DNA of 64,000 nt from Xiphydria camelus (GCA_963678675.1 OY783198.1:873001-937000), one strand, 5' to 3'. Shown: positions 23,741 to 37,200, numbered from the stretch's first letter. Numbers and translations are program-made. Notes: a model not told the origin generated them from the sequence alone.

Positions 23741-24859
23741 CTATTCCCGTGTTTCCTTCTCGGCATTTTTCACGTTCTGCTGTTTTTCTGCAACAGCTTT
23801 AACCACCTTGCCAAGCTCTGTAGGTTCTACACTCGGAGCTGGAAGCTGTTTCTGCTTCTCAGAGGAAACCATCTTCATTATTTTTCCCCAGCTATATTTG
23901 ACCGACTTAATTACACCAGCGGTCAAAATTCCTTTTAAACTTTGAGTGACGCTAGATCTCCAAACGATATCTTGCAGGCATTCTTGCAAAACTTCACTGC
24001 ACTCTGGATCGTGCGCTACAGCTCGTAAACAGTCTTCGGTATCTTTAGATCTTGGCCCTTGCGTCCACTTTTTTACTAACTTTGCTTGAGGTGTTCTTGG
24101 CAACTGATTCAAATGATGTATTCGAGCAGAGGGGCTGGTATCTTGATGACAAGCAATAGCGATTTGCTCAGTCTTTGGAATCTCCAAGTAATTATCAAAC
24201 TGCTTCAACACTGGTGCATAAAGAGCTCTGAATTGTTGCAATTGTGGTATGACTATATTGTTGACCTTATCCCTATCTTCCCCAAAGGTCATTCGAAAGT
24301 CTCCATTGTAGGATAGACCAGCAATGGTCCTATAGAAATCCGTTTCGGTAAAATGTTCGGGCAGAAGTATGAGTGCAGCGTGAACGGCGGAATGCAAATT
24401 TTGCACGAGAGCCGTGTGTAGCTGCGAATTCGTTTCAGGCTCGACTAGTACTTGCACGGGTTTATGCAACCTTCCAGCTAGATACAGGACATTCCAATCT
24501 AACAAATCTTCGACGAGCGATACTTCTGAAGTGACCCCGTACTTGATCAAACGACCTTCTCTTGTTTTGATCAAAGTATTATAATATATCTTAGCTCCCC
24601 AATTTTCTTCAACATTCGCGATGAATTTATGCCCGAGTAGACGCAATGGTTGCGCGTAATGATGCAAATTCGATCTCATATTCTCCTCATGCCATTGTGC
24701 AGGATTATGAACGACAAAAACCAGGTCTAACATATTTTCAGTAGGATCCCTCTTTTGCTTAAAAGCGCCTGAGCCATAAGCAAAACAAAATTTCAAATTT
24801 TTTGGAAATTCACTGAGGATTTTCGTATATTGCATTGCAGGTACAACTTTTTCGATCAT
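23741..24859 (-). CDS. TAMM41: Mitochondrial phosphatidate cytidylyltransferase TAMM41
   Basis: TAMM41 (yeast Tam41) makes CDP-diacylglycerol from phosphatidate and CTP on the matrix side of the inner mitochondrial membrane, the committed supply for cardiolipin. The coding region is one uninterrupted exon of 372 residues from ATG at 24859. The open frame extends upstream to a TTG but has no earlier ATG. Diagnostic features are the nucleotidyltransferase-like signature FAYGSGAFKQ followed about a dozen residues on by LDLVFVV, then the NPAQWHEENM block and the GAKIYYN and IKYGV segments. The C-terminal part holds the typical helical region (for example KGILTAGVIKSVKYSWGKI). No obvious presequence is visible, as is common for the family. 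It is divergent from SLC38A10, and tandem with GPALPP1 308 bp downstream. Confidence 0.95.
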   Translation of the reverse strand: MIEKVVPAMQYTKILSEFPKNLKFCFAYGSGAFKQKRDPTENMLDLVFVVHNPAQWHEENMRSNLHHYAQPLRLLGHKFIANVEENWGAKIYYNTLIKTREGRLIKYGVTSEVSLVEDLLDWNVLYLAGRLHKPVQVLVEPETNSQLHTALVQNLHSAVHAALILLPEHFTETDFYRTIAGLSYNGDFRMTFGEDRDKVNNIVIPQLQQFRALYAPVLKQFDNYLEIPKTEQIAIACHQDTSPSARIHHLNQLPRTPQAKLVKKWTQGPRSKDTEDCLRAVAHDPECSEVLQECLQDIVWRSSVTQSLKGILTAGVIKSVKYSWGKIMKMVSSEKQKQLPAPSVEPTELGKVVKAVAEKQQNVKNAEKETRE

Positions 24860-26321
24860 GGCGAAAAGATGTAAAGTATTTTGCAAATTAGGTTCTCGTA
24901 AAGTCCAAAAATTATACCGTCATATGACGATGCTTTGTTATTTGGGCATTATTCAATGGTGTTCTCAAAGATGATTTTCCGCTCTCTCGGCCACACCGGA
25001 AGATAGATATAACCAAGGAACAAATCCTCATACGCTCACGATGTTCTACTCCAAGAAAAGCTACTTTGCCGTGCTTAGAACCATGCCAAGGTACGCTTGC
25101 TCCGTGATGTATAACGAACGGAAATTTGCGGAGTGAACTTATACCGATGAGATATCTATTTTATAATTCACGTCATTCCCCAGTAGAGATTGTACTTGTT
25201 AGTTAAGAAAGGACTGCAATTTACAACCAACTACGCCCATTCGCAATGTGTATCCAACCGCCACCTAACCTAAAAATTTATTCCATGAATGTCGTAACCG
25301 TAATTAGTACTTACTCAAAATGATGCACTGTTTATTCCCGGGTGGTGCACATTACGGGCCCACACAAATACGGATTTTATATAGTAAAAAATGACCCCAC
25401 ATCACACGTCACTCTATCAGTCTTACGTACCTCGCAATACTTCGGGGTAAGAAATATTGATAAAAAGTAACCATGAAAATTTACTTTGCCACCATAGAAC
25501 AAACAACTACATAAGAAGATGCTAAGGACGAATATTCGAAGAACTGAAGCAGTGCTCCCTGTACAGAGGGCCAGATCCAATAATGAACCAATAGGAAGGC
25601 GAGAATTTGAATCCACCGGAATGACAGTCGGTAAATGCCATAAACCCAGAAAATGTAAACATTGGTAGAAACTCCAGTATGGTGGCACATGGGTGACAGT
25701 TGTCAAAGGTCGTGTTGTCTTGATATTAAGTGAAGATTGCTTCTTTTAAACAAAGAATTATCCGATAAATGACGGCTAATTAATCAATAAATCATCAATC
25801 ATCAGCAAAAATATAAAAAATTCGGATGGATTTTCAAGGGCGTTTCCTTGACAGAAGAAACTCTTACATCGCACGTTCTTAACCTTACATATGTTTAAAA
25901 AAGAATCACTTTTACATCCAACCCTAGAAATTCGAAGACGATTTCATGAATTATACATCTTATAGTACCTAGTGCGCCGAACATAAGCATTCATTATTAC
26001 GTCGTTCGCAAAAAAAAACGTTATTACGATCGTTTTAAAAATGACTGTCCTGTGAGAATATGCTAGCTATTATTTTGTAACCAATCATCATGGATACAGA
26101 GTATCTTCAAACGTGACTGTTCTTTGATAAGCTTAAGCAATTACTAAATATTTTTACATTGAATATTATGTGAATAACTTTCTTATTAAGCAGTGATCAA
26201 ATCCACTCTGCATAAGTAGAATCTTTCATATGTAAATGTGTGTGAAAGATGTAAAACTTTATTCCTATATCATTCCTGTAATGTAATCATAAGGATTGAC
26301 CTTTTCACAATTATCACAAAA
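24860..26321. other. Divergent intergenic region, TAMM41 / SLC38A10
   Basis: This 1.46-kb region separates two divergent genes and presumably carries both promoters. Apart from the possible minus-strand exon at 25431-25706 and a 31-codon frame at 25041-25136 (+), nothing identifiable is seen. Confidence 0.5.
25431..25706 (-). other. Possible unrecognised coding exon, hydrophobic product
   Basis: On the minus strand an ATG at 25706 opens 92 codons that end exactly in phase at a strong donor (GAG then GTACGTAAG). The predicted peptide is hydrophobic with two to three possible membrane segments. However, a second frame from 25690 also encodes a hydrophobic peptide over the same DNA, so the true frame is uncertain. 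No partner exon was found between here and TAMM41, and I do not recognise the family. It could be a small unknown membrane protein, a non-coding first exon or chance. Confidence 0.25.
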
Positions 26322-29300
26322 ATGATTTCTCATCTCTCACACGTCATGACACTAGCTAATAGTGTAATAGGAGTAAGCGTTTTAGCGATGCCATATTGTT
26401 TCAAGCAATGTGGCATTGTATTGGGCATTATTGTGCTGCTATCAAGCAGTGCTTTATCCCGCCTTGCCTGTCACTTCCTCATTAAATCTGCCGTAATGTC
26501 AAGACGGCGAAATTTCGAGTCCCTCGCTTTTCATGCTTTCGGTCATATGGGCAAGTTCCTCGTCGAACTGTTTATAATTGGCTTCCTGCTGGGAACATGT
26601 ATTGCCTTCTTTGTTGTGGTCGGCGATTTGGGCCCTCAAATCGTAGGGAAGATAATCAATAGAGATCCAGAAGACATCAGGACGAGTTTCCTGATAACCA
26701 CAGGGACCTTTATCGTTTTGCCATTGGGCTTGCTAAAAAATATCGATAGTTTATCCAGTGTTTCTACCGCCACTATTGGATTTTACCTTTGCCTAGTGTT
26801 AAAAGTAGGTACGCGCGCGCGGTAGACTGTGTTCGTAATTATCCCATTATCTAGTATTTCCCTTGTGTACTTTTTGTATCACAGGTCGTGGCTGAAGCAA
26901 CTCAGCACATTTTCGCGGCTGATTGGTACGATTGCGTTTATTATTGGCGACCTGCTGGTATTTTACAATGTCTACCGATTTTCTCCATGGCTTTATTCTG
27001 TCAAACTCAACTCTTTGAAATCTATGAAGTCATTCCTAATGTATGTCTTGAAAAAATGAACCACGTTGTACGTGGAGCACTCAATATTTGCACTATCGTT
27101 TACGTATTTGTGGGATTCTTTGGCTATGTGGCATTCTGTACACAACCGTTTACAGGTAATAAAGGTTTTGGAATCTTGTGCAAGTACCACGAATAAGTTT
27201 CTCGCCAAAAAAAAACCAATACTCTATATCCAATTATATTTATAACGTCAAACTTTCAGGAAATATTTTAATGAGTTTTCAACCGAATCTAATGTCTGAA
27301 GTGATCAAAATGGGATTTGTCTTGTCAGTTGCCTTTAGTTTTCCACTAGTCATCTTTCCATGCCGTGCAAGTCTGAATTCTCTGTTTTTTCACAAGGTTT
27401 GAACAATTCTTACTATAATCCATATCTTGACAATGAAGAATGTACGCGTATAAAGAGCGTACTAATTTTAGACTTAATCTATCTGATTAATAAATCGTCC
27501 AAGTGTTGCCTTATTTTCATCCTACCATGTTAGAACCTTTCTTACAGAAATAGTTTTAAAGTTTTAACATAGTAGAATGAAATATCAGGGACCACTTCAC
27601 ATTGTAACTACAATATTTAGTAAAATGCATCCAGATTTGAGCGTTTCTTCACTTTAGGTTCATGCCTACGAATCGTCGAACAACTATATACCGGAAGTAA
27701 GATTTCGGTGCCTCACATTTACAATTGTTCTCATTTCTTTGATTGTTGGAATATTGATTCCAAATATCGAATTTGTTCTTGGATTTGTTGGATCGACAAT
27801 TGGGGTCATGATATGTCTCATATTCCCAGCGATCTTCTTTATCTCCATCAGCAGTAAACACACCAATGAAAGAATGTTAGCACAGGTGAATAGCTAAAAT
27901 TTTTCAATAACATCAGTTTATCGATGCTTTCATGTAATTTTTTAAACAATGCATTCATAACTGGTTGTTTTTTTATACTGATAGATTATTCTTTTCACCG
28001 GTGTCTGGATAATGGTATTGGGAACGTATGCCAATCTATATGCCATAGAGGAATCCGTTAACATAAATCCGGTTATGATAACTGGAAAACCGATTGATCA
28101 AGTCAATAATGTACCATTAAACCCCATTATAAAGAATATTCTTCCTGTGATGAAAGATATACCGATAGAAGCACAAGTGGCAAAAAAAGTCAAAGGTACA
28201 TCAGCATTTTATCAAAGCAGAATAACTTCATATAGTCATTCATAGTTACTTAGACTCTCTCTCATGGTAAATTACAAACGTAACTGATTAATTCTTTCTA
28301 GAAAAATTACAATTACCGGAAGGAAAAGTAATACAAAAGAGTTCAGACGTAAAAGAAGTTCGCCAAGAACCACCCGTACCTGTTGAACGCATAATAATTA
28401 CGGAAAAAGCAATTGTGGAGGTAAAAGAGTCTGAAAACCTACAGCTTGTGACTTTATCACCGGAAATTAAGGAGATTGTGGAACAAATTAAGAAACTCGA
28501 CGTTAAATCAAACCCGAAGACAGTAACTAAAGATAGCAAGGATTTGAAACAGAAATCACTAATTCTAACACCAGAAGAACAAGTTAAAGCGGCTAGGGAT
28601 AATGAAAAGTCAATTGAACTACATAAAAATGATAACTCGATTAATTCTGATGCGATTAAGAAAGAAGAAATTGAGTTAGCTGCCGATAAAGAATTGAATA
28701 AAGCTGAAGCTGTACAAAGAGAACGTGAAAAGTTTAAAGAAACACTGGAAAAACATAAAATAGAGATGATAGAATTGCACGACGAGATTTTGAAGGATAT
28801 AAAAGAAATAGAGAAACAAGGGCTCGAAAGTAAAACACGATTCGCACAAAATTCCATTCAAAATAGAAACAAGAATAAAGCAGACAGTCAGATTCAGGAT
28901 CCTCCACGACCTAGAACTAAAGTACGAGAACAGCCGGATGGAAGTGCGGAAAATGTTGGTAAAGTCAAAAATGAAAAGTCTGATATAACGGCAAATATTC
29001 CAGACGAGAAAGAGAAATTAAATTTCGAAAAAATTCAAGACTTGCCGCTAGAACCAAACAATAACGTGGTACAAAAATCGGATGTAGATAATAATCAAGA
29101 AGTTAAGACGAAGATAAAAAATGAAATAGCACCCAATAACGATGCAAATATTCTTAAACCCGTAGTTGTAGCAACACAGAATTCCAAGAGTCAAGGTAGA
29201 AATCTGACTAGTCCAGATTCTCAGAAGTTAAGCGGTCCTGTTTTAAATGTGTTAACTAAAAAACCCTTAAAGAGAACAATTCCCAAAGATACTTTAGCCA

Positions 29301-29887
29301 ATGAAAATAATGATAGTCAAGCGATAAAAGCTGTAGAGTTAGCGGAACAAGATAAAAAATCGAATAACAAAGAAATTGATAAAACAGCCCAGTTCTCTAT
29401 ACCGATAGCATTGATGATGAATGATAAGACGAAAAAGAAAGAACATTCAGACGAGCCACGTCCAAACAAAACTGATGATGAGGTCGTTGTAATGCGCCGA
29501 GAGATTCTACAAAACCACGAAAGACAAAAACGTGAAACTGATAAGAAACTAGACCATCGAGAAAGCGCAGAGTCGAATGACCTTCGGCCTGATGAAATGG
29601 AAATTACAGAAACCAAACATCTGCCAAATACCCGCAAGGAATGTTCAAAAATTGAAAATGATTTAGGAAAAGCCAAATTTCCAAACACGTACAATCTATT
29701 GGAAGAAAAGTCCCGTAAATTCAATCCAACTACGGAATTGCTCTTAATCAAAACGAATTCTTATTTGTCAGAGCAAGAATTTGCAGAAAGAATATCAATA
29801 GAGCAAAATATTGTCATGAATCCCGATTTGAAACTTCCGAAACGGGATTTGAAGTTTCTAAAATCAAGTAATAATGATAAGACATAG
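26322..29887 (+). CDS. SLC38A10: SLC38A10-like sodium-coupled amino-acid transporter with long cytosolic tail
   Basis: Six exons splice in frame: 26322-26804, 26885-27155, 27260-27396, 27658-27885, 27985-28195 and 28302-29887, giving 971 residues. The first ~440 residues form the multi-span AAAP transporter core: a first helix with NSVIGVSVLAMPYCFKQCG, the GTCIAFFVVVGDLG segment, the CLPIFSMALFCQTQ segment and the FGYVAF segment. All match SLC38A10 (SNAT10) most closely among SLC38 members. Residues about 444-971 are a hydrophilic Lys/Glu-rich tail with little structure, ending in a PDLKLPKRDLKFLK motif resembling the end of vertebrate SLC38A10. The family moves glutamine, glutamate or aspartate; the tail's job is unclear. 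The start is the ATG before ISHLSHVMTLANS; longer frames upstream lack an ATG. Confidence 0.93.
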
Positions 29888-30722
29888 GATTTTAAATACG
29901 TCTGATTCAAAGCTTGTTTTTTTATATAGTAAAACTTTCTTTCTATGACTGCATAATATAACTCCCACCTAACTCTGTAATACATGTGAGAATAATATAT
30001 TCTTGGTAGAATGTAAGAGATGTTATGTATGTAATTTACTTTAAGTGATTCTTAGTTGAACCAAGACATAAATAATATTTATTCAAAATAATTATTTCCT
30101 TATAGTTAAGGTCATTCCTAAAGTTCCATATAAAAGTACCCTAACAGATAGATGCAATTGAAGAAAAAAACAGTTATTCATTAGTTGATTTCCAGTTTTG
30201 TGTTTTCAAGATTTATCTAGAGAATAAATATTTGCAATATTGCAATTGAAAGATGATTGAAAATTAAGTTGCTTTGTGCAAAATATAAGCTCGAATGAAA
30301 CAGAAAATAAAGTCAATTTACGATTAGATATCGGTTCATTTTTTGTCTAAATAACGAAAACAATTTTGATATTCAACTGCAGTGTTATTTGGTTCATTTT
30401 AAGTTTAGATTTTGCATGAAGCAACTTTCCCTTTGACTGTATTTTCGGTTGCATCGATCCGTTGGGATCTCCATCAGCGTAAGAAAAGAGTGTATAATAA
30501 TATTGTATGTATTTTCTACTCCCCTATTTTTCAATGATAATTGTTTAACTTCAATAAAAATAATTAGGTATAAATAACATTAGTATTCGGGTGAAGTTTC
30601 ACGCGCGATCCCTTCCCTTCCCGCCCAATTATAGCGTGGGCAAGCTATTTGTCAGATGCATGTATCACGGTCGCGTAGTGTTGTCGATTTTTATAGTCGC
30701 AGATCGTTTTTCGTAGCTCAAA
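29888..30722. other. SLC38A10 3' UTR and MCMBP promoter region
   Basis: AT-rich DNA between two same-strand genes. AATAAA occurs at 30223-30228 and again near 30304, either of which could end the SLC38A10 transcript. No gene is seen. Confidence 0.5.
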
Positions 30723-33311
30723 ATGACTTGTAAGTAAAGAAATTACATTCAATTATTATATTATAACTTAATCAGGAAGAAATCTCTCTGTTTTTGTTAT
30801 ATACAGTTGAAGAGCATACGAGCGAGGTTAAGATGAAAAATGCGAGATTCCACCTGAAAATTTCTTTCAAAAATATAATTTTCAGCCGTAAATTTTGGAG
30901 ACTGGACGCCAGAACATTTCCTGGCAAACAAAATTTCTTGCAATCTTATAATGGAAGATTCTGAAGTCTGTAAGGAGATCCCTTCATTAAATGCTGCACC
31001 ATTGCACACCTTTAGAGATGGTCAACTCGTCAGATTTCGTGGAATGATTCAAGATATGTACGATCCGGAATATTATTTTCAATCTTACGAGGTGAAAGAC
31101 ACACGGACGGGAGAGTCTAATATTCGCAGTGGAATGTATGAAGATTTCGCTCGATGTCTGGTTGGTAGTGTATACTTTAAATAATTATTACAAATCTCTG
31201 GCCTGAATGGAAACACTAATTGATGTCCCCGTTAATTTTATCTACGTTCCGGACAAAGTGTTAAGGCCTATAATAATGATGATTCGACCAGAGACAGTAA
31301 TAGGTGTGAGAAACTTGAAGAATAGTTTAACTCATGTATGATGCTGCCTACATATCTTCCCTTGTGATAACTATAGATTACTTGTTAATAAAAACTGATT
31401 ATAACTGATATTAACTCCTGAACAGCCTCATGAGAGTATTGCATTCGAATCAAGTAAGAATAAGCACTCTGAACGACATACATGCGTCATAATATCAGTT
31501 CCTGGCTTAAATGATTGGGCAAAAGAAGGAAACACGCGACCTTGCGAAAAATCCCATGAAACGACTAGTTGTGAAAAAGGTGTAAAACGTCTATTGAATT
31601 CATGGGAAAAGGAAGAACAGATGGAATGTGACGAGCCTGTTAGAAAGAAGGAAAAACTACCTATCAATGGGGATTCAGAGAAACCAAAGGATAGCAATCC
31701 AATGCCATTGTCTAGAGAGCACATGTTGAATTTTCCTATTCCCATTGACGATGGTAAAGCGTGCATCGTAAAGGTCGCTATTATTGTCCAGTATTTTGTA
31801 CTCCACGAGAAACATTCTCAATAGTAACTATTGTTTTTTGATTTTAGATTTACGAAGATGATACTACTTACAAATTAAATCAAGTCCTAGAAATCATAGG
31901 CTTCATCTCTCTGGATCCTGTGTTAAGTACGATTTGTAGCTCTGATGAGTCTATGGAGCACGCCGAATTTCAAACTCACAACCCGCCAGCTTTGCTAGTA
32001 CCACGTTTACACGCTGTAAAGATAATTGAACCGGCAAGAACGGAGATAAAAAATGTCCCGGAAATAATATCAAAAGCTAATCGTATTAGAAGTGACCTTC
32101 AAATGGTTTTGAGTCAACTCCTCTTCGGAGATACGCTGGCGGCGGACTATTTGATTTGTCACTTGATTTCCAACATGTTAGTTTACTCTTCGTCTTTTCA
32201 AACACTTCTGGGATTCTGTATTTATAACTTGAATATTCCGTGATGTACGTAACTTCTTTATTTACAGCTACTTGAGAAAAGAATACCTCTGTTTGGGTTC
32301 TTTCCCATTAAACATCACTCACTTTCCTTTCGAGAAATACGAGAGGTTTCCAAACGAGCTTTACGAAGTGCTGGCACTACTCGTCCCTAAAAGTCATTAT
32401 CTTGAGCTTACTCTCGATGGTTTGAACGATTTGAGTTTAATCCCCAAGTGAGAATTTAAACCAGAGTTATATCCTTTCAGTTGTATCTTTAATGCAACTT
32501 TCTCAATTAACGGAACGATAATGTTATCAGGAAAGATTACGAATGTAATAGATTGACTAGCGGCGTTCTGCAATTAAGCAATCACACTCACCTTGTAATA
32601 GACGAAACGAAACTCAGTATTGGCCAAGTTTCCCCTCATGGCAAAAAAAATTACGAGGCCATCGGGCAGCTGGTGCAATATCAAAAAATTACATATGACT
32701 TCCAGTTTTACACAATGGAATTTGATACCGATATTCCAGTATTAGTGTTGTCAGAAGGAAAGTCTTTGATACCTGTAAGCCATCATTGTTTTTATTTATA
32801 TTTCACGATGGCATCGTTCTGAGACTCGCATCTACAGCGGACATTCATACTTCATTTCAGTGTATAACGCAAGTACGATTGAAGGTCGATCGGGAATTGG
32901 AAGATATGTATCCTGAAGTAGTACAAGCGGTGAAACAATATCTCAAAGACGAAGATCGATTGAGCGACATTCGGCAATACTTGGAAACTTTGAGACACTC
33001 CACCTTTGAATTTAACGAAGAAATCACCAATGTTCGTTAAAAAAACAATTATATTGTTACAAATTTGTAGATGATTGAAGTTAGTGTGATTATCCCAATT
33101 TTCTAAAAACTTGCAGATAATTCAGGAGGACTTCGTAAAGATGCGACAAGATGACAAGAGCGTGAATGCGGATGACTTACATTCTATGATGGTGCTTGCC
33201 AGGTTAATGTCATTGTCACACGGAATGGATACTTTGACCGTGGACTCTTGGAAGAGAACTGTACAAATGGAAGCTGAGAGAAGGGCCAGGTTACCGCGAC
33301 GTAATAAATAA
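30723..33311 (+). CDS. MCMBP: MCM complex-binding protein
   Basis: MCMBP is a nuclear partner of MCM2-7 that helps assemble or unload the replicative helicase and supports sister-chromatid cohesion. Eight exons splice in frame: 30723-30729, 30886-31160, 31426-31773, 31848-32176, 32268-32447, 32531-32774, 32861-33031 and 33117-33311, giving 582 residues. The first coding exon is 7 nt (ATG ACT T). Recognisable landmarks include VRFRGMIQDMYDPE, the HMLNFPIPIDDGKACIVK joint into IYEDDTTYKLN, PPALLVPRLHAV, GDTLAADYLICHLIS, TSGVLQLSNHTHLVIDET and VKMRQDDKSVNADDLH. It is slightly shorter than the vertebrate protein (about 640). Several donors are weak (GTTGGT at 31161, GTTAGT at 32177, GTTCGT at 33032), but phase and homology support each. 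It is followed by a poly(A) signal at 33396. Confidence 0.94.
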
Positions 33312-34213
33312 CGTCCCCCTATCCGATATTCGATTTTAAATCATGTCGGCGCGTATCCCTTTTTATATAACGCAAGCAGTCTTTCTGCGCTGAAAAATAA
33401 ATTATTTTACGATAAATATAACAGAACTTTGAATGCAGTCGCCCCCAGTGTATGAGCGTCAACGAGTACATATTTATTCATTTATACAAATAAATAGTAC
33501 ACGTTTGCGTCGTGAAGACAAACAATAGTTCACAAAAGTTCGCAATTGTTCCTCGGACTATAGCTACATTTCACTTCACGGATGTTATTTACGAACCCGT
33601 AAAGAATTGAAATTAGCGTTCGCTGCTAAGAAGCTGATTCATCAAAAATACTTCCAAGCGGAAGTACTTTCGAGAAAACATGGCTGGATCCGCGAGATTA
33701 TTGTCCTCTCACATCCGACCGTGCGGCGTCAATACGTGTAGTACAATTGATCAACCGCTGAAGACAAGAGATCCGTATAACAAAATATCGTCGAACTCTC
33801 AAAATGGCTTAAACTCGATCGCATTATAAATTACCCTAGACGTATTCTAAAACTTCTATCGTAAATGGACGGAATATTCGATTGCCAATCAACTGATGTA
33901 TACTATCGGCATTGTACGGCGGTATCTAAGAATCAGCGAAAAATCTCCTTAGATCGTTATACCATTCTCTTAAAGGAGAAGAGTGTAGTTTCAACGTACA
34001 AAATCCTTTCAAAGATCTCATGCGTATCATCGAAATCCCACGGGTGGGCGCAATGATTGAGACTCGTGGCGTAAGTACGAATTATCGCGATACATACATT
34101 TGATGTAAGCACTATCGACGATCATTCTTCATTTCTCATTCTCATCCCTTCTAATTCACTCTCGGCGTTTTAGGAATAAACCCTGTTTGTTCGGAAGAGA
34201 TCAAGAGATCGAG
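33312..34213. other. Convergent intergenic region MCMBP / CIMIP2-like
   Basis: No gene is seen. The space holds the 3' ends of two converging transcripts. Confidence 0.5.
33396..33401 (+). terminator. Poly(A) signal of MCMBP (AATAAA)
   Basis: A canonical hexamer 85 bases after the stop codon. Confidence 0.6.
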
Positions 34214-37200
34214 CTAAGCTCGCCTGTGTCCCGTTTCATCCAAATAAGCGGCGTTCAGAACTCTTTGCACCGCGTGCGCGTCCTTCGATCTGCTGTATCT
34301 TCCTTCGCGTTCCCTTTGAAGCAACTCCAGGCCTTTCCTCGCTGCTTGCGCGTACCTTTTCGAGAGTGCGACCTCGCTCCTAGCGCCTGGTATGTGTCCT
34401 GTGTATCCCACGATCGGCGGTCTTTCCGGAGATACGTGATTCTCTGAGGGAGTGCAGATCATTACTCGTCAGTTAGCGACAAAATCTTCACGACATCGGA
34501 AGACATGCGAAAATCTTTCGGAAAGCTATCTTGCCAACCATTACCGAAATATGTTCGTTCCTTGTCGTGACCGTGATCGATCTCGATGTCGACATTATCC
34601 GCCCTGGCACGAGCGAGCATGTTCCTCGGATCCGTCCTCTCCGCGTGGGCCCTCATCGCGTCCCTTCTCACGCGTAGCTTCCCTTGAGCCTCGCGCCACT
34701 CTCGGTTGCCCTCCTCCACAGCCCTCTTAAACGGAAGTCCATACCTGGTGTTGAAGCCCGGAATATACCCTGAAAGCGAAGGGATATTAAATTTCATTGG
34801 ACTCTCCGGATCGTGGAGCAATTCGACGTTTACGTACAATGACAAAAACATTACAAAGATTCATGAATCTCGAATAAGCGATGACGCAAGGTCTCCTCGC
34901 GCAAATGGATAATTCATCTTCCACACAGCGCGGTAATTTAAGTCTCCCATTCATATGTACCACCACATCACGCGCGTTGTAAATTAACACCGCGGAAAGT
35001 ACAAAGTTTAAATTGCTAGTTGTCGCGATGACGTACCGGTGTAGCCCAAAATATAAGGCGGCGCTTTGTAGAGATGCGTTTCGTTCTTCCAGTCCCTTCT
35101 AATATCCTTTTCTCGTACAATCGGTATCAGCACTTCCTTGCCGTTGGCAGGTTTATAAGGCCCCGTCTTGAGCACCCGTTTCTCAAGTAAGTCCTGTTAT
35201 GTGCCAATTCGCAATTGCTTATCATTCGAGACGAGCTTTCTACTATATACGAAGTTCGAGGTCGAATGATATAATTGCGGAGTAGACTCCAGCAGTTACT
35301 AATTTAATGCGTATACTTTGGCGGTAAAAAAGATTGCCCGCTTCCAACACTCACCCTCATTATCTCCTCGGTATTGGCGCCGAACCGCTTGCCAACCCGA
35401 AATTTGAGCGTAGGGCAATGCCCTGTGTATCTGGAACAACCAAGACGTGCACCACGTGAGCTACGGCCGCTACGCATTTATCAGTTCCTCGATCAGTTCT
35501 GAGCATCGATCGGGCCCACGAACTCTCGTCATGATAATACGCATATGCGCGGTATTCGAAGCGCTAATTCGCTTAAAATGTTTGCTTCGCACTTTGTGCG
35601 AAATTACGTCATTGCGCGCCTGTTGGTAGCGGCGCGTCTTCGTTTTTTCCGTAGTGCCCCGTAGTACCCGAGGTGATGGTAATTCTCACGTATACGATAA
35701 AAACGCGAGTATACACCTGCAGCCTCGCTCGAACACAGCCGAACGCAATTGACCGCGTTGGCGCAAAAGGAACTCTCCGTACGTAAGCGTGAAACACGCA
35801 TCGCGTGTATCGTACACGACGCAGTTGAGAATTCTCGATCAAAGAAATAACCGATCCCAGCACGGCACCGTTGACCCACTAAATTGTACCTGCGCTCTGT
35901 GACGGTCACGGTGTAATGGCCAGTGTACTAACACCGCGTCACCGCCATTCAATTCGTTCCTTCGTCTCGTGCGACTGTGCGCGGGGCGCACCGATACGAA
36001 TCTGGAACGTAACTTTCGTCTCACGATTCCCTCGTTTTGTCTCTTCGCCACTCCGAACGATCTCTTCCGTTCGAAACGGTTGAACGGGTTTGGTCGCAGC
36101 GTCGCATCGCTGTTATAGTACAACCGGGAGACGAAGATCGGAAGATATAATATTAACATTGATCGCGTCTCGAACGGGAGCCCTAATCTTGATTTGTAAA
36201 TCGAGTTCTATAATCGCTAGCATCTGGTCGTTATACGCATTACCATCCCGTCGCCTCTCTGCTCCATATTTCAATGTCTAATACCCTTTCGACTCGAGAG
36301 GGGAAGGCTGTGTGTCGATCGACACAACGGTGCATAATCCGCGGTGAAGAAAATGCCTGAAGGAGAGGGTGCGTGACTGCCTCGCGAGGATGCGGAGGGT
36401 TGATTGGTGCCAGCCTGGCACCAGTTTACACCACTCCTCGGCAGTGGTCAATAACAACCCGACGAAGGTTAAAGGTATCAGGAACGATTAGTGGGATGAC
36501 GTTGGGCTTGTGTATAGTTCGTTTGGCGAGAAGGACCTTCTCCATTGCGATTAGATCGCGTTGAATATATGTTTCGCGATACGCCTCGATATCAGTCGCG
36601 AGAGAAACAGCAGTTGTCGCTTCGATCTATACGATCGCCGATAGTCCGTATAACGCGTACGATAGAAAGGAGACGGGCAACTCTAGCGAGGATCAAGGCG
36701 ATCGAATTTGGAACGAAGATCACTCATCACCGTCGACCTAGTCGCTTACCTCAAAGGTCACTCGTTACCCCGCGGCTCTCTTTATCGTGACATTTCGATC
36801 GCACGATCGATCCATTCTCGTCAATCGACCCGTTTCGCTTTAGTAACGATTTACTCGAGCCCCGAGAACTAGATCCACTTACCGACTTACGGAGGCCGGT
36901 CTATTGCACAAATCGATTTTGCAGCCCGAGACACACGCGTTGACCAATCCACGATTGCGGTCCGAGCGTACACTGGATCCTCGCGCTCTTTAACTCGCGA
37001 ATTTATTCGCATCCCAGGAGGAACGCGTCGTTTACCACCAACGGCGATGCTAGATGAGTTCATCATTATTTTGGCATGTGCACTTTGCGCACAGAGGCCT
37101 CTCCCGTAATGTAGCGAGTGCTTTCGTGCCTTTTCAAGAGAGAGAGAGAGAGGATTCGCGACATTGTCGGCGACGAAGAAAATTTTTCACGAGTACCAAA

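Noticed and set aside
25041..25136. 31-codon plus-strand frame with an internal GT donor (AAG|GTACGC)
   Set aside because: Too short, with no matching downstream exon found; could be a 5' exon but unsupported.
28288..28857. 189-codon minus-strand frame opposite the SLC38A10 tail
   Set aside because: It is a shadow of the Lys/Glu-rich sense exon and reads as a Ser/Phe/Leu-rich low-complexity protein.
31207..31341. 44-codon frame in MCMBP intron 2
   Set aside because: There is no upstream acceptor AG, and joining exons 2 and 3 directly restores the conserved MCMBP sequence, so it is treated as intronic.
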